Assembly (NCBI RefSeq): GCF_003003005.1
Contig: NZ_PVTR01000006.1
Location: 269,863-333,862 of the forward strand
Origin: Mongoliibacter ruber
Lineage (GTDB): Bacteria > Bacteroidota > Bacteroidia > Cytophagales > Cyclobacteriaceae
Reading direction: 5' to 3'
DNA length: 64,000 nt
The translations under genes and the position numbers were made by a program. The notes below the pieces were generated by a model. That model ran no database searches and was not told where the DNA came from. It saw only the letters and a program-made list of their open reading frames with translations. This document shows, one piece after another, positions 1 to 9,103 of this stretch (its first letter is position 1; the number at the start of each line of letters is the position of its first letter).

Positions 1-75
1 AGTATCACTTTACAAAAAAACTCTCGTTTAATTGATTAGTGGCATAATTTCGGATAATCATATTAATTATTACAC

Positions 76-372
76 TCATCTTCTAAACCATTGTCCGGCA
101 ACCACAAAAACCACCGCACCTATTAAAGTTACAAAAATACCCAAACTGTCATTTAAAGCTGGTTTGTCTAGCCAAATGGCTATGAAATACCCAGCTATGA
201 TGACTGCCCCCATGATAAAAAATCCAAACATCATAAAAGTAGGAAAGCCATTTTCCTTTACATTTTCTTTTTCTCTCTGGGACAGGGTACTATAACCTGC
301 AATTAAATTCGGGAATAGTTTTACCAAAATACCGATCCCCATAAAAATTAAGGCAATATATATGTTCTTCAT
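76..372 (-). CDS. Small membrane protein, three predicted TM segments
   Basis: A 98-residue protein with hydrophobic stretches at about residues 4-22, 45-65 and 76-94. A charged loop (QREKENVKENG) lies between the first two. No catalytic motif is visible. The layout resembles small DUF3784-like membrane proteins, but I cannot assign a family with confidence. It is monocistronic as far as the window shows, reading away from the GNAT gene. Function unknown. Confidence 0.6.
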   Translation of the reverse strand: MKNIYIALIFMGIGILVKLFPNLIAGYSTLSQREKENVKENGFPTFMMFGFFIMGAVIIAGYFIAIWLDKPALNDSLGIFVTLIGAVVFVVAGQWFRR

Positions 373-708
373 GATTGGTGTTTCTAGTTATGGAAGTTAT
401 AATTGAAAGATAGCAATTCAATGCATTAATAACAAGAGATTTAGTTTGATCAATAGAGCCTAACTTGCGGGCAAAGAGTATTATAAAATTAGGGTTGAGA
501 TCGAAGCTGTAGCGTAAATCCCGAGAGCAAGGCGATTCGGGATAAAGTAGATATATGAGGGGTAACTAAGAATATTTTTACTTTTTATACTTTTAGAAAT
601 GTTTAGGGAAAGATATATTTTGTTTCAAGCTTCTTTAAATTATTTTTTTTTGGCAAATTTTATGAAAATTATACCCTTGATAAATAGGACTAAAGCTTAC
701 TAAGGCAA
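373..708. other. Intergenic region with one dispersed hairpin repeat
   Basis: No credible gene in these 336 bases. At 500-556 there is a hairpin-bearing segment with arms ATCCCGA (518-524) and TCGGGAT (537-543). It resembles the segment at 9406-9461 in sequence and in its trailing ATATATG. The rest is AT-rich and may hold the promoters of the two divergent neighbours. Confidence 0.5.
500..556. repeat. Dispersed hairpin repeat, copy 1
   Basis: Shares with 9406-9461 the order ATCGAAG, then an ATCCCGA...TCGGGAT stem, then GATAAA and GATATATG. Two diverged copies nearly 9 kb apart in non-coding DNA suggest a dispersed palindromic family. No coding capacity. Confidence 0.5.
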
Positions 709-1194
709 ATGATAGCAATCAGAAAAGCAGCACCCACAGAATACAACCAAATATGGGAAATCATCAGACAGGTAATCGATGGGGGTGACACTATTGCATT
801 TAGTCCCGACAGTTCTAGGGAGAAGATGTTGGCATTTTGGTGTGGAGCGGACAAGCATACCTATGTTGCCTGTATAAATGGTGAAGTGGTCGGGACTTTA
901 TTTCTCAAAGACAATCAACCTGACTTGGGGTCCCACATCGCCAATGCCGGGTATCTGACCTTGCCATCTGCAAGGGGAAAAGGAGTAGGTATGGCAATGG
1001 GAGAATTCTCATTGGTAGAAGCCAGGCGGCTTGGCTATCAAGCCATGCAGTTTAACATTGTGGTGAAAAGTAATCAAGGAGCTGTAAGGTTGTGGGAGAA
1101 ATTGGGATTTAAAATCATTGGGGAAATTCCGGAAGCCTTTAACCATTTGCAATTAGGAATGACGAATGCTTATATCATGTATCAGAAACTTTGA
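709..1194 (+). CDS. GNAT family N-acetyltransferase
   Basis: A 161-residue single-domain acetyltransferase expected to move an acetyl group from acetyl-CoA to an amine. The fold signature is present: a strand and loop carrying YLTLPSARGKGVGMAMGE at about residues 82-99 (an R-G-K-G-V-G acetyl-CoA binding loop) and the late N-x-G-A-x-R-L-W-E-K-L-G-F segment at about 123-136. Length is normal for the family. The substrate cannot be inferred and neighbouring genes give no pathway clue. Confidence 0.85.
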   Translation: MIAIRKAAPTEYNQIWEIIRQVIDGGDTIAFSPDSSREKMLAFWCGADKHTYVACINGEVVGTLFLKDNQPDLGSHIANAGYLTLPSARGKGVGMAMGEFSLVEARRLGYQAMQFNIVVKSNQGAVRLWEKLGFKIIGEIPEAFNHLQLGMTNAYIMYQKL

Positions 1195-1326
1195 TGGAAA
1201 TCAATACTATTTTTCAAAAAATCAGATTTTTTATGGGATCTGTTTCGGGGGATAGAAGGATATTTTTTGGCGAGGTTAATTTTTCAGATTTATTGGTAGA
1301 AAATAAGAGTGAAATCCAAAAAATCA

Positions 1327-1422
1327 GGCGTATTATTTAGAACGTAATCTAAAATTTAGGCGTAATATTTAGATTATAATCGAAAATTTAGGCGTATTTT
1401 TTCGATTACGATTTAAAATTCA
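1327..1422. repeat. Three tandem 32-bp units with nested hairpins
   Basis: Units at 1327-1358, 1359-1390 and 1391-1422 each start GGCGTA and keep an exact 32-bp period. The right arm of one unit pairs with the left arm of the next: TAATCTAAA with TTTAGATTA, and AATCGAAAA with TTTTTCGATT, with GGCGTA in the loops. The array ends 27 bases before the ATPase start, so it is probably in its leader or promoter. A single related GGCGTAAT segment lies at 24110-24155. Confidence 0.75.
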
Positions 1423-1449
1423 GTATCTTCAATCTTCAATTTCGCAACA

Positions 1450-2583
1450 ATGATTACCAGAACTCTAGACGAAAAAATCATATCTTCCTGCTTCAAAGGT
1501 AAAACCATTTTACTGCTTGGACCAAGACAAGTAGGAAAAACAACACTTCTTAAAGAAATTGTAAAACAAATAAATGTTCCTTCTATCTGGTTCAATGCTG
1601 ATGAAGCGGATATTTTGGAAGCCTTTACTTCAGCGATCACCAGTACCCAATTGATCCAGCTTATTGGGACCAACAACAAATTGGTCATCATAGATGAGGC
1701 GCAACAGATTCCCGAAATCGGCAAAAAACTTAAACTCATTTTTGACAATAGGCCTGACATACAGATCATCGCGACAGGATCTTCGGCCTTTGATCTTCAA
1801 AACCAAACTGCTGAACCATTAACGGGTAGGAAAAAAACCTTTCATCTTTACCCTATTAGCTTCAAAGAAACAGTAAACCATACCTCCCTGATTGAGGCCA
1901 AAAGACTGTTGGACTCAAGGTTGGTTTATGGATTTTATCCTGAGGTAGTAAACAATCCCGGGAATGAAAAGGAGATCTTGATAGAAATAGCCCAAAGTTA
2001 TCTTTACAAAGACGTATTGCAAATAGACAACATCCGAAAACCAAGCCATATCGAAAAACTATTGAAGGCATTGGCTTTTCAGGTTGGAAGTGAAGTTAGT
2101 TACCATGAATTGGCCCAAATCGTAGGAAATATAGATACAACCACTGTAGAAAAATACCTTGACTTATTGGAAAAAGCCTTTGTCATTTTCAAGCTCCCCG
2201 CATTTAGTCGCAATCAAAGGAATGAAATCAAGAAGGGCAAGAAATACTACTTTTATGATAACGGGATACGCAATGTCCTCATCAGTAATTTTTCGCTTCC
2301 TGAAATTCGCCAGGACAAAGGGGCTATGTGGGAAAATTTCCTGATTTCTGAAAGATTAAAGCAAAATGCGTACAATCAAAAGTTTGTCAACTCCTACTTT
2401 TGGCGCACCCATGACAAAGCAGAAATTGACTACATCGAAGAGGCGGACGGTATCCTATATGCCTTTGAATTCAAATGGAAAGATCAGAAAGTAAGATTTC
2501 CGGCATCTTTTCTCCAATCCTATCCGGAACATCAGACGGCAGTGGTCAATAGAAAGAAATTTGAGGAATTTGTTGGGGTATAG
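1450..2583 (+). CDS. AAA ATPase with C-terminal DUF4143 domain
   Basis: A 377-residue member of the AAA_14/DUF4143 family. Walker A is GPRQVGKT at residues 24-31; Walker B is VIIDEAQ near 78-84; a sensor-like TGSSAF follows near 107. The C-terminal half is DUF4143 and ends with a PD-(D/E)XK-like arrangement (AEIDYIE then AFEFKW). Proteins of this family are common in many scattered copies in Bacteroidota and their physiological role is poorly defined. The start ATG follows the three-unit repeat directly. It converges with the propeller gene at 2631. Confidence 0.85.
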   Translation: MITRTLDEKIISSCFKGKTILLLGPRQVGKTTLLKEIVKQINVPSIWFNADEADILEAFTSAITSTQLIQLIGTNNKLVIIDEAQQIPEIGKKLKLIFDNRPDIQIIATGSSAFDLQNQTAEPLTGRKKTFHLYPISFKETVNHTSLIEAKRLLDSRLVYGFYPEVVNNPGNEKEILIEIAQSYLYKDVLQIDNIRKPSHIEKLLKALAFQVGSEVSYHELAQIVGNIDTTTVEKYLDLLEKAFVIFKLPAFSRNQRNEIKKGKKYYFYDNGIRNVLISNFSLPEIRQDKGAMWENFLISERLKQNAYNQKFVNSYFWRTHDKAEIDYIEEADGILYAFEFKWKDQKVRFPASFLQSYPEHQTAVVNRKKFEEFVGV

Positions 2584-2630
2584 AATTTTGTTGCATCCAC
2601 TAAAAGAATTTAATTCTCAAATCCATTAGC

Positions 2631-3701
2631 TCACTTCAACCTTAAAATTCCAATCACCGGATTGGCTTCTTCTTTCCCATTTTCCATAAACTGTCCCGTT
2701 TTTACATAATAGAAAAGATCTCTTTCCGGAATCAAAGACCGTAACATAACAATCTCTCCTACTTCGTCTAAAAAGCCACCTTTCACATTGAGCGTTTTAC
2801 CATCTGATTTGCGGTGCAGCATCATGTGGATTTCACTTTTTCCTTGGTAGTAATGCGAACTGATATAAGCGTTTGAATGCACCATATTGGCAATATAATA
2901 TGCCTTGAAGCCCCGGTCATCTATATGAGGTTTTGGAAAATTCAACTTGGCAAATGGGGTCAACGATTTTCCCTCCAATAAGTAAAGGGTATCCCGCAAA
3001 TAGGATTCATTGGTAGTGACTGGTGTATAGATAAAGACATCATTACCGATCTTACTGATATAATCACTATACCCAAGCCTGGAAGCCGTTAATTTCTCCA
3101 TCACTACTTTTCTCATTGGCAACGTGTCCACAATCTCAAGCGATTCACTTAGCTTGTAAAGATAAGTCTCATTGGCAACCCCTGCTTCCACCACATTTCC
3201 ATATTCCTGATTGACTGCGTAAAAATCATCCTCGATGACCTTTAAATACTCTATAAAAAGATTCAAATTTTTCTCCTCTAAAAACTCGAAATCCCGTGAA
3301 AAAACCAGGATTTTTCTCATGGAGATCACATAAATTTTTCCGGAATTCTGGTCCATACTTAATGTTGTCGCATATTTATATTCACCGGGACCATCTCCCT
3401 TTGTCCCGAGTGGCTGGACAAAGTTTCCCTCATGGTCAAAAATCAAAACCCGACTATCTATTGTCGACAAAATCAAATAATCATCAAGTAATAAGATATC
3501 CTTAATCGAAGTAATCAAAGCCTGTGGATGAGTTTCCAATGGAATCACGACAATTGAATCGGACAATTCAGAAAGAGAGATGTCCGTGCTGACATTTTTA
3601 GGGATTTCAATCGAAAGGATGCCATCATCATTTTGGGCTGTTGAACAGCCAAAAATCATGATGATGAAAACGATCCAAACTTTAAAAATGTGTTTATGCA
3701 T
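2631..3701 (-). CDS. 6-bladed beta-propeller (NHL-like) lipoprotein
   Basis: Starting at the ATG at 3701 gives about 356 residues with a lipoprotein signal (KVWIVFIIMIFGCS), so the protein should be anchored at the periplasmic face. Repeating propeller-blade elements are visible, for example VLIFDHEGNFVQPLGTKGDG followed by GPGEY. It is a paralogue of the protein at 3861-4952: both have blade motifs of this type and the same C-terminal NPVIG motif. An ATG at 3728 is in frame but would put a charged stretch before the signal. Binding partner unknown. Confidence 0.8.
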   Translation of the reverse strand: MHKHIFKVWIVFIIMIFGCSTAQNDDGILSIEIPKNVSTDISLSELSDSIVVIPLETHPQALITSIKDILLLDDYLILSTIDSRVLIFDHEGNFVQPLGTKGDGPGEYKYATTLSMDQNSGKIYVISMRKILVFSRDFEFLEEKNLNLFIEYLKVIEDDFYAVNQEYGNVVEAGVANETYLYKLSESLEIVDTLPMRKVVMEKLTASRLGYSDYISKIGNDVFIYTPVTTNESYLRDTLYLLEGKSLTPFAKLNFPKPHIDDRGFKAYYIANMVHSNAYISSHYYQGKSEIHMMLHRKSDGKTLNVKGGFLDEVGEIVMLRSLIPERDLFYYVKTGQFMENGKEEANPVIGILRLK

Positions 3702-3750
3702 ATTTTTTAAATTGAAGAAAAGGTTCATAGTTATTTTAACAACCTCTTCA

Positions 3751-3830
3751 ATACCAATATCTATAAATATCCAACCCGCCTCTCGGAGGGCAGGTTTCAA
3801 TAAATATCTCAATAATCAGATTTCTAGGAT
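3751..3830. repeat. Dispersed GATATT/GGAGGCAGG repeat, copy between propeller genes
   Basis: Contains CCCGCCTCTCGGAGGGCAGG flanked by AATATC-type sequence. It matches the core of the elements at 6186-6420 and 16985-17060. It lies between two tandem paralogous genes and may act as a transcription-attenuating hairpin. Confidence 0.5.
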
Positions 3831-3860
3831 CTTTTGTCTTCTGGCAGAAAATCATATAGT

Positions 3861-4952
3861 TCACTTTAACTGCACTACCCCAATCACCGGATTTGCTTCT
3901 TCAATGGTCGCATCTTGGTATTCTACACTTTTGACAAAATAAAAAATGTCATTGGCCAAGTCCAGCGGGTATAGTATTAAAGGTTCTCCATCCTCATCCA
4001 AAACGCCTCCATTGAGGTTATAGCCTTTGGAACTTCGTTTATCATACAAAAACATCATCTTTTCCCATTCAATGGTATACTCTGCGATCAAATAATTGGC
4101 AGAATACATGATATTATGCAAAAGCAATGTCTGATAACCCCTATCATTTATAGGGCTTTCCTTCATTGACTGCGGCCTTTCAAATTTCAGTCTTAGATAA
4201 GGGATAAACTTCTTATCTACAAAACGGTATAATGTGTCCCTGATCATATTTTCAGAAGTAAGCACTGATTTGTAAAGAAATACTCCTTCTCCATTATCTG
4301 AAAAATAGTGCCTGTATGGATAGCCACCTATTTCGACTTGATGTAACAAGACTGTTCGAAAAGGAAGGGTATCCAACACGTCCAAGTCTGAATTCAGTTC
4401 AATAAGATTGGTCTGATTGGCAAAACCATCATCTACAGGAATTCCAATTTCCTCAGTCATGATAAATGGTGTTTGCTTAATAAGCTCCACATAATTGACA
4501 AACATTCGGAATGACTTTTCCTCCAAAAATTCCCCTTCTTTGTTGTAAACCATTATTTTCTTTCCAGAAGCTATATAGACCAAACCTTTCTCGGAATCCA
4601 GAGTCATAGAAGTTATGATGCCATATTCTCCCGGACCACTACCTTGATTACCAAAACGACCAACAAACTTACCCTCCCTGTTAAATACTGAAATTTTGCT
4701 GTCACCAACGTAAAATTTATCATCAAGTAGCTTGACCTCTTTGATATAACCGAGCAAGGCACCCTCCACCGTTTCCAACTGAATTCTTTCTACCGACTTG
4801 GCAATGTCCTCAAGGTAAATTTCATCATCAAACTTCTCGGGAACAGGGATTTGAATCAGGTCGGATTTGGGTTCTTCTGAACAAGCGAAGTATCCAGATA
4901 GGAGGACTATCAAACAAAAAAACTTGGCACGTGCAAAAAATTGGTTGACCAT
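3861..4952 (-). CDS. 6-bladed beta-propeller (NHL-like) lipoprotein
   Basis: A 363-residue lipoprotein with signal CLIVLLSGYFAC (Cys near residue 24) followed by an acidic linker and propeller blades, including ISVFNREGKFVGRFGNQGSG then GPGEYG. It ends in the NPVIGVVQL motif shared with its downstream paralogue at 2631-3701. The tandem pair on the same strand looks like a duplication. No enzymatic motif is visible; members of this fold usually bind ligands or proteins. Localisation inferred: periplasm, lipid-anchored. Confidence 0.8.
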   Translation of the reverse strand: MVNQFFARAKFFCLIVLLSGYFACSEEPKSDLIQIPVPEKFDDEIYLEDIAKSVERIQLETVEGALLGYIKEVKLLDDKFYVGDSKISVFNREGKFVGRFGNQGSGPGEYGIITSMTLDSEKGLVYIASGKKIMVYNKEGEFLEEKSFRMFVNYVELIKQTPFIMTEEIGIPVDDGFANQTNLIELNSDLDVLDTLPFRTVLLHQVEIGGYPYRHYFSDNGEGVFLYKSVLTSENMIRDTLYRFVDKKFIPYLRLKFERPQSMKESPINDRGYQTLLLHNIMYSANYLIAEYTIEWEKMMFLYDKRSSKGYNLNGGVLDEDGEPLILYPLDLANDIFYFVKSVEYQDATIEEANPVIGVVQLK

Positions 4953-5307
4953 ATTTTAATTATTTGATTCTTTATAGCAGAAAATGAGTCATGATTTTCC
5001 CTTATTGACAATTTCTTAGTCAATTTACCAATTGTATAGTTTTAATTCAAGAAGTTTTGTCCACTTTTTAAATGAGATAGAATTGAGGGTTTTGTGTAGG
5101 CCTTTTATTTGAATTATGAATTCAAGCCTCATCCGATTCCTTCATAAAAATGAAGTTTACCACATTTATTCAAAGAAAAAAGTATGATTGAACACACTTT
5201 TTCCTTTGAAAAAGTATAAACCGGATTTGAAAAGAGTGAAAATTTCTTGATTTTTTTTTCAAAAAAATTTTTCAAGTAATTTTTGAAACTGATAGATTAG
5301 ATGAAAA
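4953..5307. other. Divergent promoter region
   Basis: 355 bases between divergently transcribed genes. It is very AT-rich with long T and A runs near 5248-5280. A small hairpin (CTTTTTC...GAAAAAG) occurs near 5197-5213. I see no coding remnant. Confidence 0.4.
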
Positions 5308-6054
5308 ATGAAAAGACTTCTTTTTACAATTACTTTGTCTATTTTGGCATTTACAGTTAAGGGCCAAAGCATGTTTGGTTTACCAGCCATAGATGGCCCT
5401 TATATGGACAGGGGGTTTAATCTATTCTTGGTCTTGCCATCATTTATGACTTCCTCCCATAGTAATATCAACCGACTTTTGGTTGAAAACGGTTATCCTT
5501 ACATCCCAAGAGGCAGCCTAAATTATGGATTGGGAATGAGCTATAGATGGAATAGGATTGAGCCTAGCTTTGATTTTGCGATTGGAAATCAACTGAGAAG
5601 CAATCCAGCTCTGGGTTCAGAATTACTCAGAAGGCCAATCAATTTCAACTTGAATCTGAATTACATATTGTTCAGATGGGATTATATGACAATTGGGCCA
5701 TTTGTTGGACTTGGTTTGACAGAAACCAATTTAATTCTCTCCAAACCATCTACAGATAATGATTTCGGTTCTATACTGGCCAACCCAAGTACCACAGTGA
5801 ACATCAATCATGTTTCAGACGGGTTATTGGCCGGTTTTTCGGTGGCTGTTCAAGGGCTCAAACAAGAAGCTACTGGCATATTCAGATTAAAATTTGCTTA
5901 TAGGATACCTTTCAATGAAGGTTATACTTGGGAATCAAATTTCTCCAACTTTAGCAGAACTCCTTTGGACAATTTCCCTTACTTCTTTATCCAGTTTGAA
6001 ATGGGAGTAGGTGGCAATTGGAAAAAGGGTGATCCATGGATGGATAGGTATTGA
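5308..6054 (+). CDS. Exported protein, probable outer-membrane beta-barrel
   Basis: A 248-residue protein with a clear signal peptide (KRLLFTITLSILAFTVKG, cleavage near residue 20). The mature part is rich in alternating aromatic/hydrophobic strands, for example GLGMSYRWNRIEPSFDFAIG and FRLKFAYRIPF, and ends in a strand (FFIQFEMGVGG). This is the look of a small outer-membrane barrel or barrel-like surface protein. No family recognised. It is followed directly by a MITE-like element rather than by another gene. Confidence 0.6.
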   Translation: MKRLLFTITLSILAFTVKGQSMFGLPAIDGPYMDRGFNLFLVLPSFMTSSHSNINRLLVENGYPYIPRGSLNYGLGMSYRWNRIEPSFDFAIGNQLRSNPALGSELLRRPINFNLNLNYILFRWDYMTIGPFVGLGLTETNLILSKPSTDNDFGSILANPSTTVNINHVSDGLLAGFSVAVQGLKQEATGIFRLKFAYRIPFNEGYTWESNFSNFSRTPLDNFPYFFIQFEMGVGGNWKKGDPWMDRY

Positions 6055-6185
6055 ATGAATTCAACTAAGGGAAAGCACAGGTTAATTATAGCCTGCGCTT
6101 TCTTTTTTACAGATACCTTACACCACAGGATAATCAATCCCCGATATTTTTTGATATTCAAAATTCCAAAAATGCGGAATGAGTA

Positions 6186-6420
6186 TTTTGGTATAGATAG
6201 AAAGATATTGATGGATACCAAAATGATATTGGTGGATATTAAAAAAGATATTGATAGATACTAAATGATACTAGTGGATACCTGGCCTCTGGGAGGCAGG
6301 TAAAATAACCCTAGAATCAATCATAACACCCAAGATCTAGAACCAACCTGCCAAAAGATGGCAGGCAGGTATCAATGAATATCTAATATTCACCAATATC
6401 AATACCAATAATATGTATCT
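6186..6420. repeat. MITE-like element with long imperfect inverted ends
   Basis: Left arm (about 6222-6262) and right arm (about 6378-6418) are imperfect inverted repeats built on GATATTGGTGGATATT and GATATTGATAGATAC. The interior holds two smaller hairpins around CCTCTGGGAGG (near 6286) and CCTGCCAAAAGATGGCAGG (near 6346). No transposase is present. Related cores occur at 3751-3830 and 16985-17060. The segment ends just before lutA. Confidence 0.6.
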
Positions 6421-6429
6421 TAGAGAATC

Positions 6430-7185
6430 ATGAATTTCAATAAAAATATAGGATTATTCATCCCCTGCTACGTCGACCAATTCTACCCCAAGGTAGCCAT
6501 TGCCACCATGGAACTTCTGGAAAAATTGGGTTGCAAAGTCACCTACCCCATGGCACAGACTTGCTGTGGGCAGCCCATGGCGAATGCAGGATACGAAAGG
6601 GGAACCGTCGGGACAACGAAACACTTTTTGGAAACCTTCCGCGATTTTGACTACGTCGTGGCACCATCGGGAAGTTGTGTACTGCACATCAAGGAACATG
6701 TCCCTGCCGTACCTGGAATGGAAAAGGAACAAAAGGCCATTCAGGATAAAACCTTTGAGTTGACGGAGTTTTTGACGGATGTGCTCAAAGTGGAAAACAT
6801 CAAAGGTTCCTTCCCACATAAAGTTGGTTTCCACTCCTCCTGTCACGGCCACCGGGGGTTGCGCTTGGGGTCCTGTTCAGAACGTAACGAGCCATTTTTT
6901 AGCAAAGGCAAACAACTTTTGGAGCAGTTGGAGGGTTTGGAATGGGTGGAACTGACCCGGAAAGACGAATGCTGCGGATTTGGGGGGACTTTCGCAGTCA
7001 CCGAAGAAGCACTTTCTGTACAGATGGGAAAAGACCGATTGGAAGACCATTTAGTCCATGGCGTAGAAGTTCTGACAGGCGGAGACATGTCATGCATCAT
7101 GCACCTGGAAGGAATCGCTCGTAGAAACAAACATCCACTACAATTCAAACACATCGCAGAAATACTAAATGAAGCTATCTCATGA
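6430..7185 (+). CDS. lutA: L-lactate utilization protein LutA (YkgE-like Fe-S oxidoreductase subunit)
   Basis: A 251-residue CCG-domain protein, the first subunit of the LutABC complex that oxidises L-lactate to pyruvate in the cytoplasm. Both CCG cysteine blocks are present: TCCGQP near residue 40 paired with SCHGHRG near 136, and ECCGFGG near 180 paired with MSCIMHL near 220. These bind Fe-S or heterodisulfide-type cofactors in the family. The stop overlaps the lutB start by 4 bases, indicating translational coupling. Length is typical. Its promoter must lie in or just beyond the repeat element upstream. Confidence 0.93.
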   Translation: MNFNKNIGLFIPCYVDQFYPKVAIATMELLEKLGCKVTYPMAQTCCGQPMANAGYERGTVGTTKHFLETFRDFDYVVAPSGSCVLHIKEHVPAVPGMEKEQKAIQDKTFELTEFLTDVLKVENIKGSFPHKVGFHSSCHGHRGLRLGSCSERNEPFFSKGKQLLEQLEGLEWVELTRKDECCGFGGTFAVTEEALSVQMGKDRLEDHLVHGVEVLTGGDMSCIMHLEGIARRNKHPLQFKHIAEILNEAIS

Positions 7186-8540
7186 GCCACCCTGCCAAAG
7201 CATCGGAATTTTTGGAAGACAGTGCCAAATCCAAATGGCATGATGAGACGCTATGGTTTGTCCGGGACAAGCGTGACACCATCAGCAAGAGCATTCCCGA
7301 ATGGGAGCAGTTGAGGGAGCTTGCTTCCCAAATCAAAGACAATGTGCTGTCCAATTTGGACAGTTACCTTGTTGAATTTGAAAAAAAGGCCAAAGCCAAC
7401 AACATCCATATACATTGGGCCAAAGATGCGGAAGAACATAATCAAATTGTCCTAAGCATCCTGCAACAACACCGTTGCAAGGCCATCGTCAAAAGCAAAT
7501 CCATCCTGACAGAAGAATGCCATCTCAATCCTTTTTTGGAAGAAAATGGCGTAGAGGTAGTGGACACAGACCTGGGTGAGCGCATTGTGCAATTCCTTAA
7601 CCAACCACCTAGCCATATTGTCCTTCCAGCCATTCATCTGAAGAAAAGGGATATATCAGAGATTTTCCACGAAAAGCTACAAACCGAAAAAGGCAACGAA
7701 GACCCCACTTACCTCACCCATGCTGCAAGGGTTCATCTCAGGGAAAAATTCCTTGGAGCGAAAGTCGCCATTACAGGGGTCAATTTCGGTGTGGCAGAAA
7801 CAGGAGAATTTGTGGTCTGCACCAATGAAGGCAATGCCGATATGGGTGTTCATTTGGCTGACGTTCATATTGCCTGCATGGGCATAGAAAAAATCATCCC
7901 CAGAAGAAAAGACCTTGGGGTTTTTCTTCGCCTATTGGCACGATCCGCCACAGGTCAACCCATTACCAATTACAATTCACATTTCCGCTCCCCAGCACAA
8001 GGCAAGCAAATCCATATTGTCTTGTTGGACAATGGTCGAACCACTCAATTGGGACGTGAAAAATTCAAAAACTCATTGAAATGCATACGTTGTGGAGCCT
8101 GCATGAATACCTGTCCTATATATCGTAGAAGCGGAGGCTACAGCTATGGTTCAGTGGTACCCGGCCCGATAGGCTCCATCCTATCTCCGGGATTAGATTT
8201 GAAAAAACACAGTTCGCTCCCATTTGCCTCCACCCTTTGCGGATCTTGTACTGATGTCTGTCCGGTCAAGATCAACATCCACGAGCAACTCTATGAATGG
8301 AGGCAGGAAATCACAAAGGACCAGGGTACCAATGCCAAAAGTATTTCCATGAAAATTGCCAATGGTATTTTTGCTGTTCCATTCGCTTACAAAGTTAGCG
8401 GTGCCATTATGCGGGGAGCCTTGAAAATCCTCCCTGACAGCATTACCTATTCGGGATTGAACACTTGGGGCAAGCAGCGTGATCTGCCCGAAACACCAAA
8501 AGAAACATTTAAAGAATGGTATAAAAAGAACAGGTCATGA
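7182..8540 (+). CDS. lutB: L-lactate utilization protein LutB (YkgF-like, ferredoxin-type)
   Basis: A 452-residue iron-sulfur subunit. The N-terminal LUD domain carries the conserved VAITGVNFGVAETGEFV stretch near residues 196-212. The C-terminal half has two 4Fe-4S binding clusters, CIRCGACMNTCP near 302-313 and CGSCTDVCPVKI near 352-363. It overlaps lutA upstream and lutC downstream by 4 bases each, so all three are made in stoichiometric amounts. It should pass electrons from lactate oxidation towards the respiratory chain. No lactate permease or GntR regulator is next to it. Confidence 0.93.
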   Translation: MSHPAKASEFLEDSAKSKWHDETLWFVRDKRDTISKSIPEWEQLRELASQIKDNVLSNLDSYLVEFEKKAKANNIHIHWAKDAEEHNQIVLSILQQHRCKAIVKSKSILTEECHLNPFLEENGVEVVDTDLGERIVQFLNQPPSHIVLPAIHLKKRDISEIFHEKLQTEKGNEDPTYLTHAARVHLREKFLGAKVAITGVNFGVAETGEFVVCTNEGNADMGVHLADVHIACMGIEKIIPRRKDLGVFLRLLARSATGQPITNYNSHFRSPAQGKQIHIVLLDNGRTTQLGREKFKNSLKCIRCGACMNTCPIYRRSGGYSYGSVVPGPIGSILSPGLDLKKHSSLPFASTLCGSCTDVCPVKINIHEQLYEWRQEITKDQGTNAKSISMKIANGIFAVPFAYKVSGAIMRGALKILPDSITYSGLNTWGKQRDLPETPKETFKEWYKKNRS

Positions 8541-9103
8541 GTAGTAGAGATAGTATTTTAGCAAAAATAAAAGCCATTCCAACTGAAAAAAAACCATTGC
8601 CTGAAATCCCTGATTTTGAATTGAATATCAATTTAAAAGAGGCCTTTATTCAATCCATAAAAGGAAATAAAGGAGAGGTGATCGATCAAGCTCAACTGAA
8701 TGAGTTTCTGGAAATCAACCGATTTACCAAAATCATTGATCTTTCCAAATCCTTTCAGGACTTAGGCACATTGGATTTACCACAAGATGCCCATGATTTG
8801 GCAGACGTGGAAGTGGCCATTATCAAAGGACAATTTGGAGTAGCGGAGAACGGTGCGATTTGGCTGACCGATGAAAATATGGGGTTAAGGGCATTGCCAT
8901 TTATCACAGAGCACTTGGTGATAGTCTTGGACGAAAAATCTCTCGTGGACAATATGCATGCCGCCTACTACAAAATCGGAAACCAACCATCCGGGTTTGG
9001 GCTGTTTCTTGCCGGCCCTTCCAAAACCGCAGATATCGAGCAATCCTTGGTGATTGGAGCGCATGGGGCGAAGAGTTTACAGGTAGTTTTGACCAACCTT
9101 TGA
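8537..9103 (+). CDS. lutC: L-lactate utilization protein LutC (YkgG-like LUD domain)
   Basis: A 188-residue LUD-domain protein, last gene of the lutABC operon. The family signature IKGQFGVAENGAIWL appears near residues 94-108 and a glycine-rich tail (FLAGPSKTADIEQSLVIGAH) near 155-174. It overlaps lutB by 4 bases. The stop codon lies inside a hairpin repeat (AACCTTTGAGG...CCTCGAAG), which probably ends transcription. Confidence 0.92.
   Translation: MSSRDSILAKIKAIPTEKKPLPEIPDFELNINLKEAFIQSIKGNKGEVIDQAQLNEFLEINRFTKIIDLSKSFQDLGTLDLPQDAHDLADVEVAIIKGQFGVAENGAIWLTDENMGLRALPFITEHLVIVLDEKSLVDNMHAAYYKIGNQPSGFGLFLAGPSKTADIEQSLVIGAHGAKSLQVVLTNL

Noticed and set aside
1327..1422. CRISPR-like regular repeats
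   Set aside because: Three units in direct tandem with no spacers, AT-rich and hairpin-forming across units; no cas genes.
6055..6264. 69-codon open frame after the barrel gene
   Set aside because: Its second half is the repeat element; no family, no start signal.
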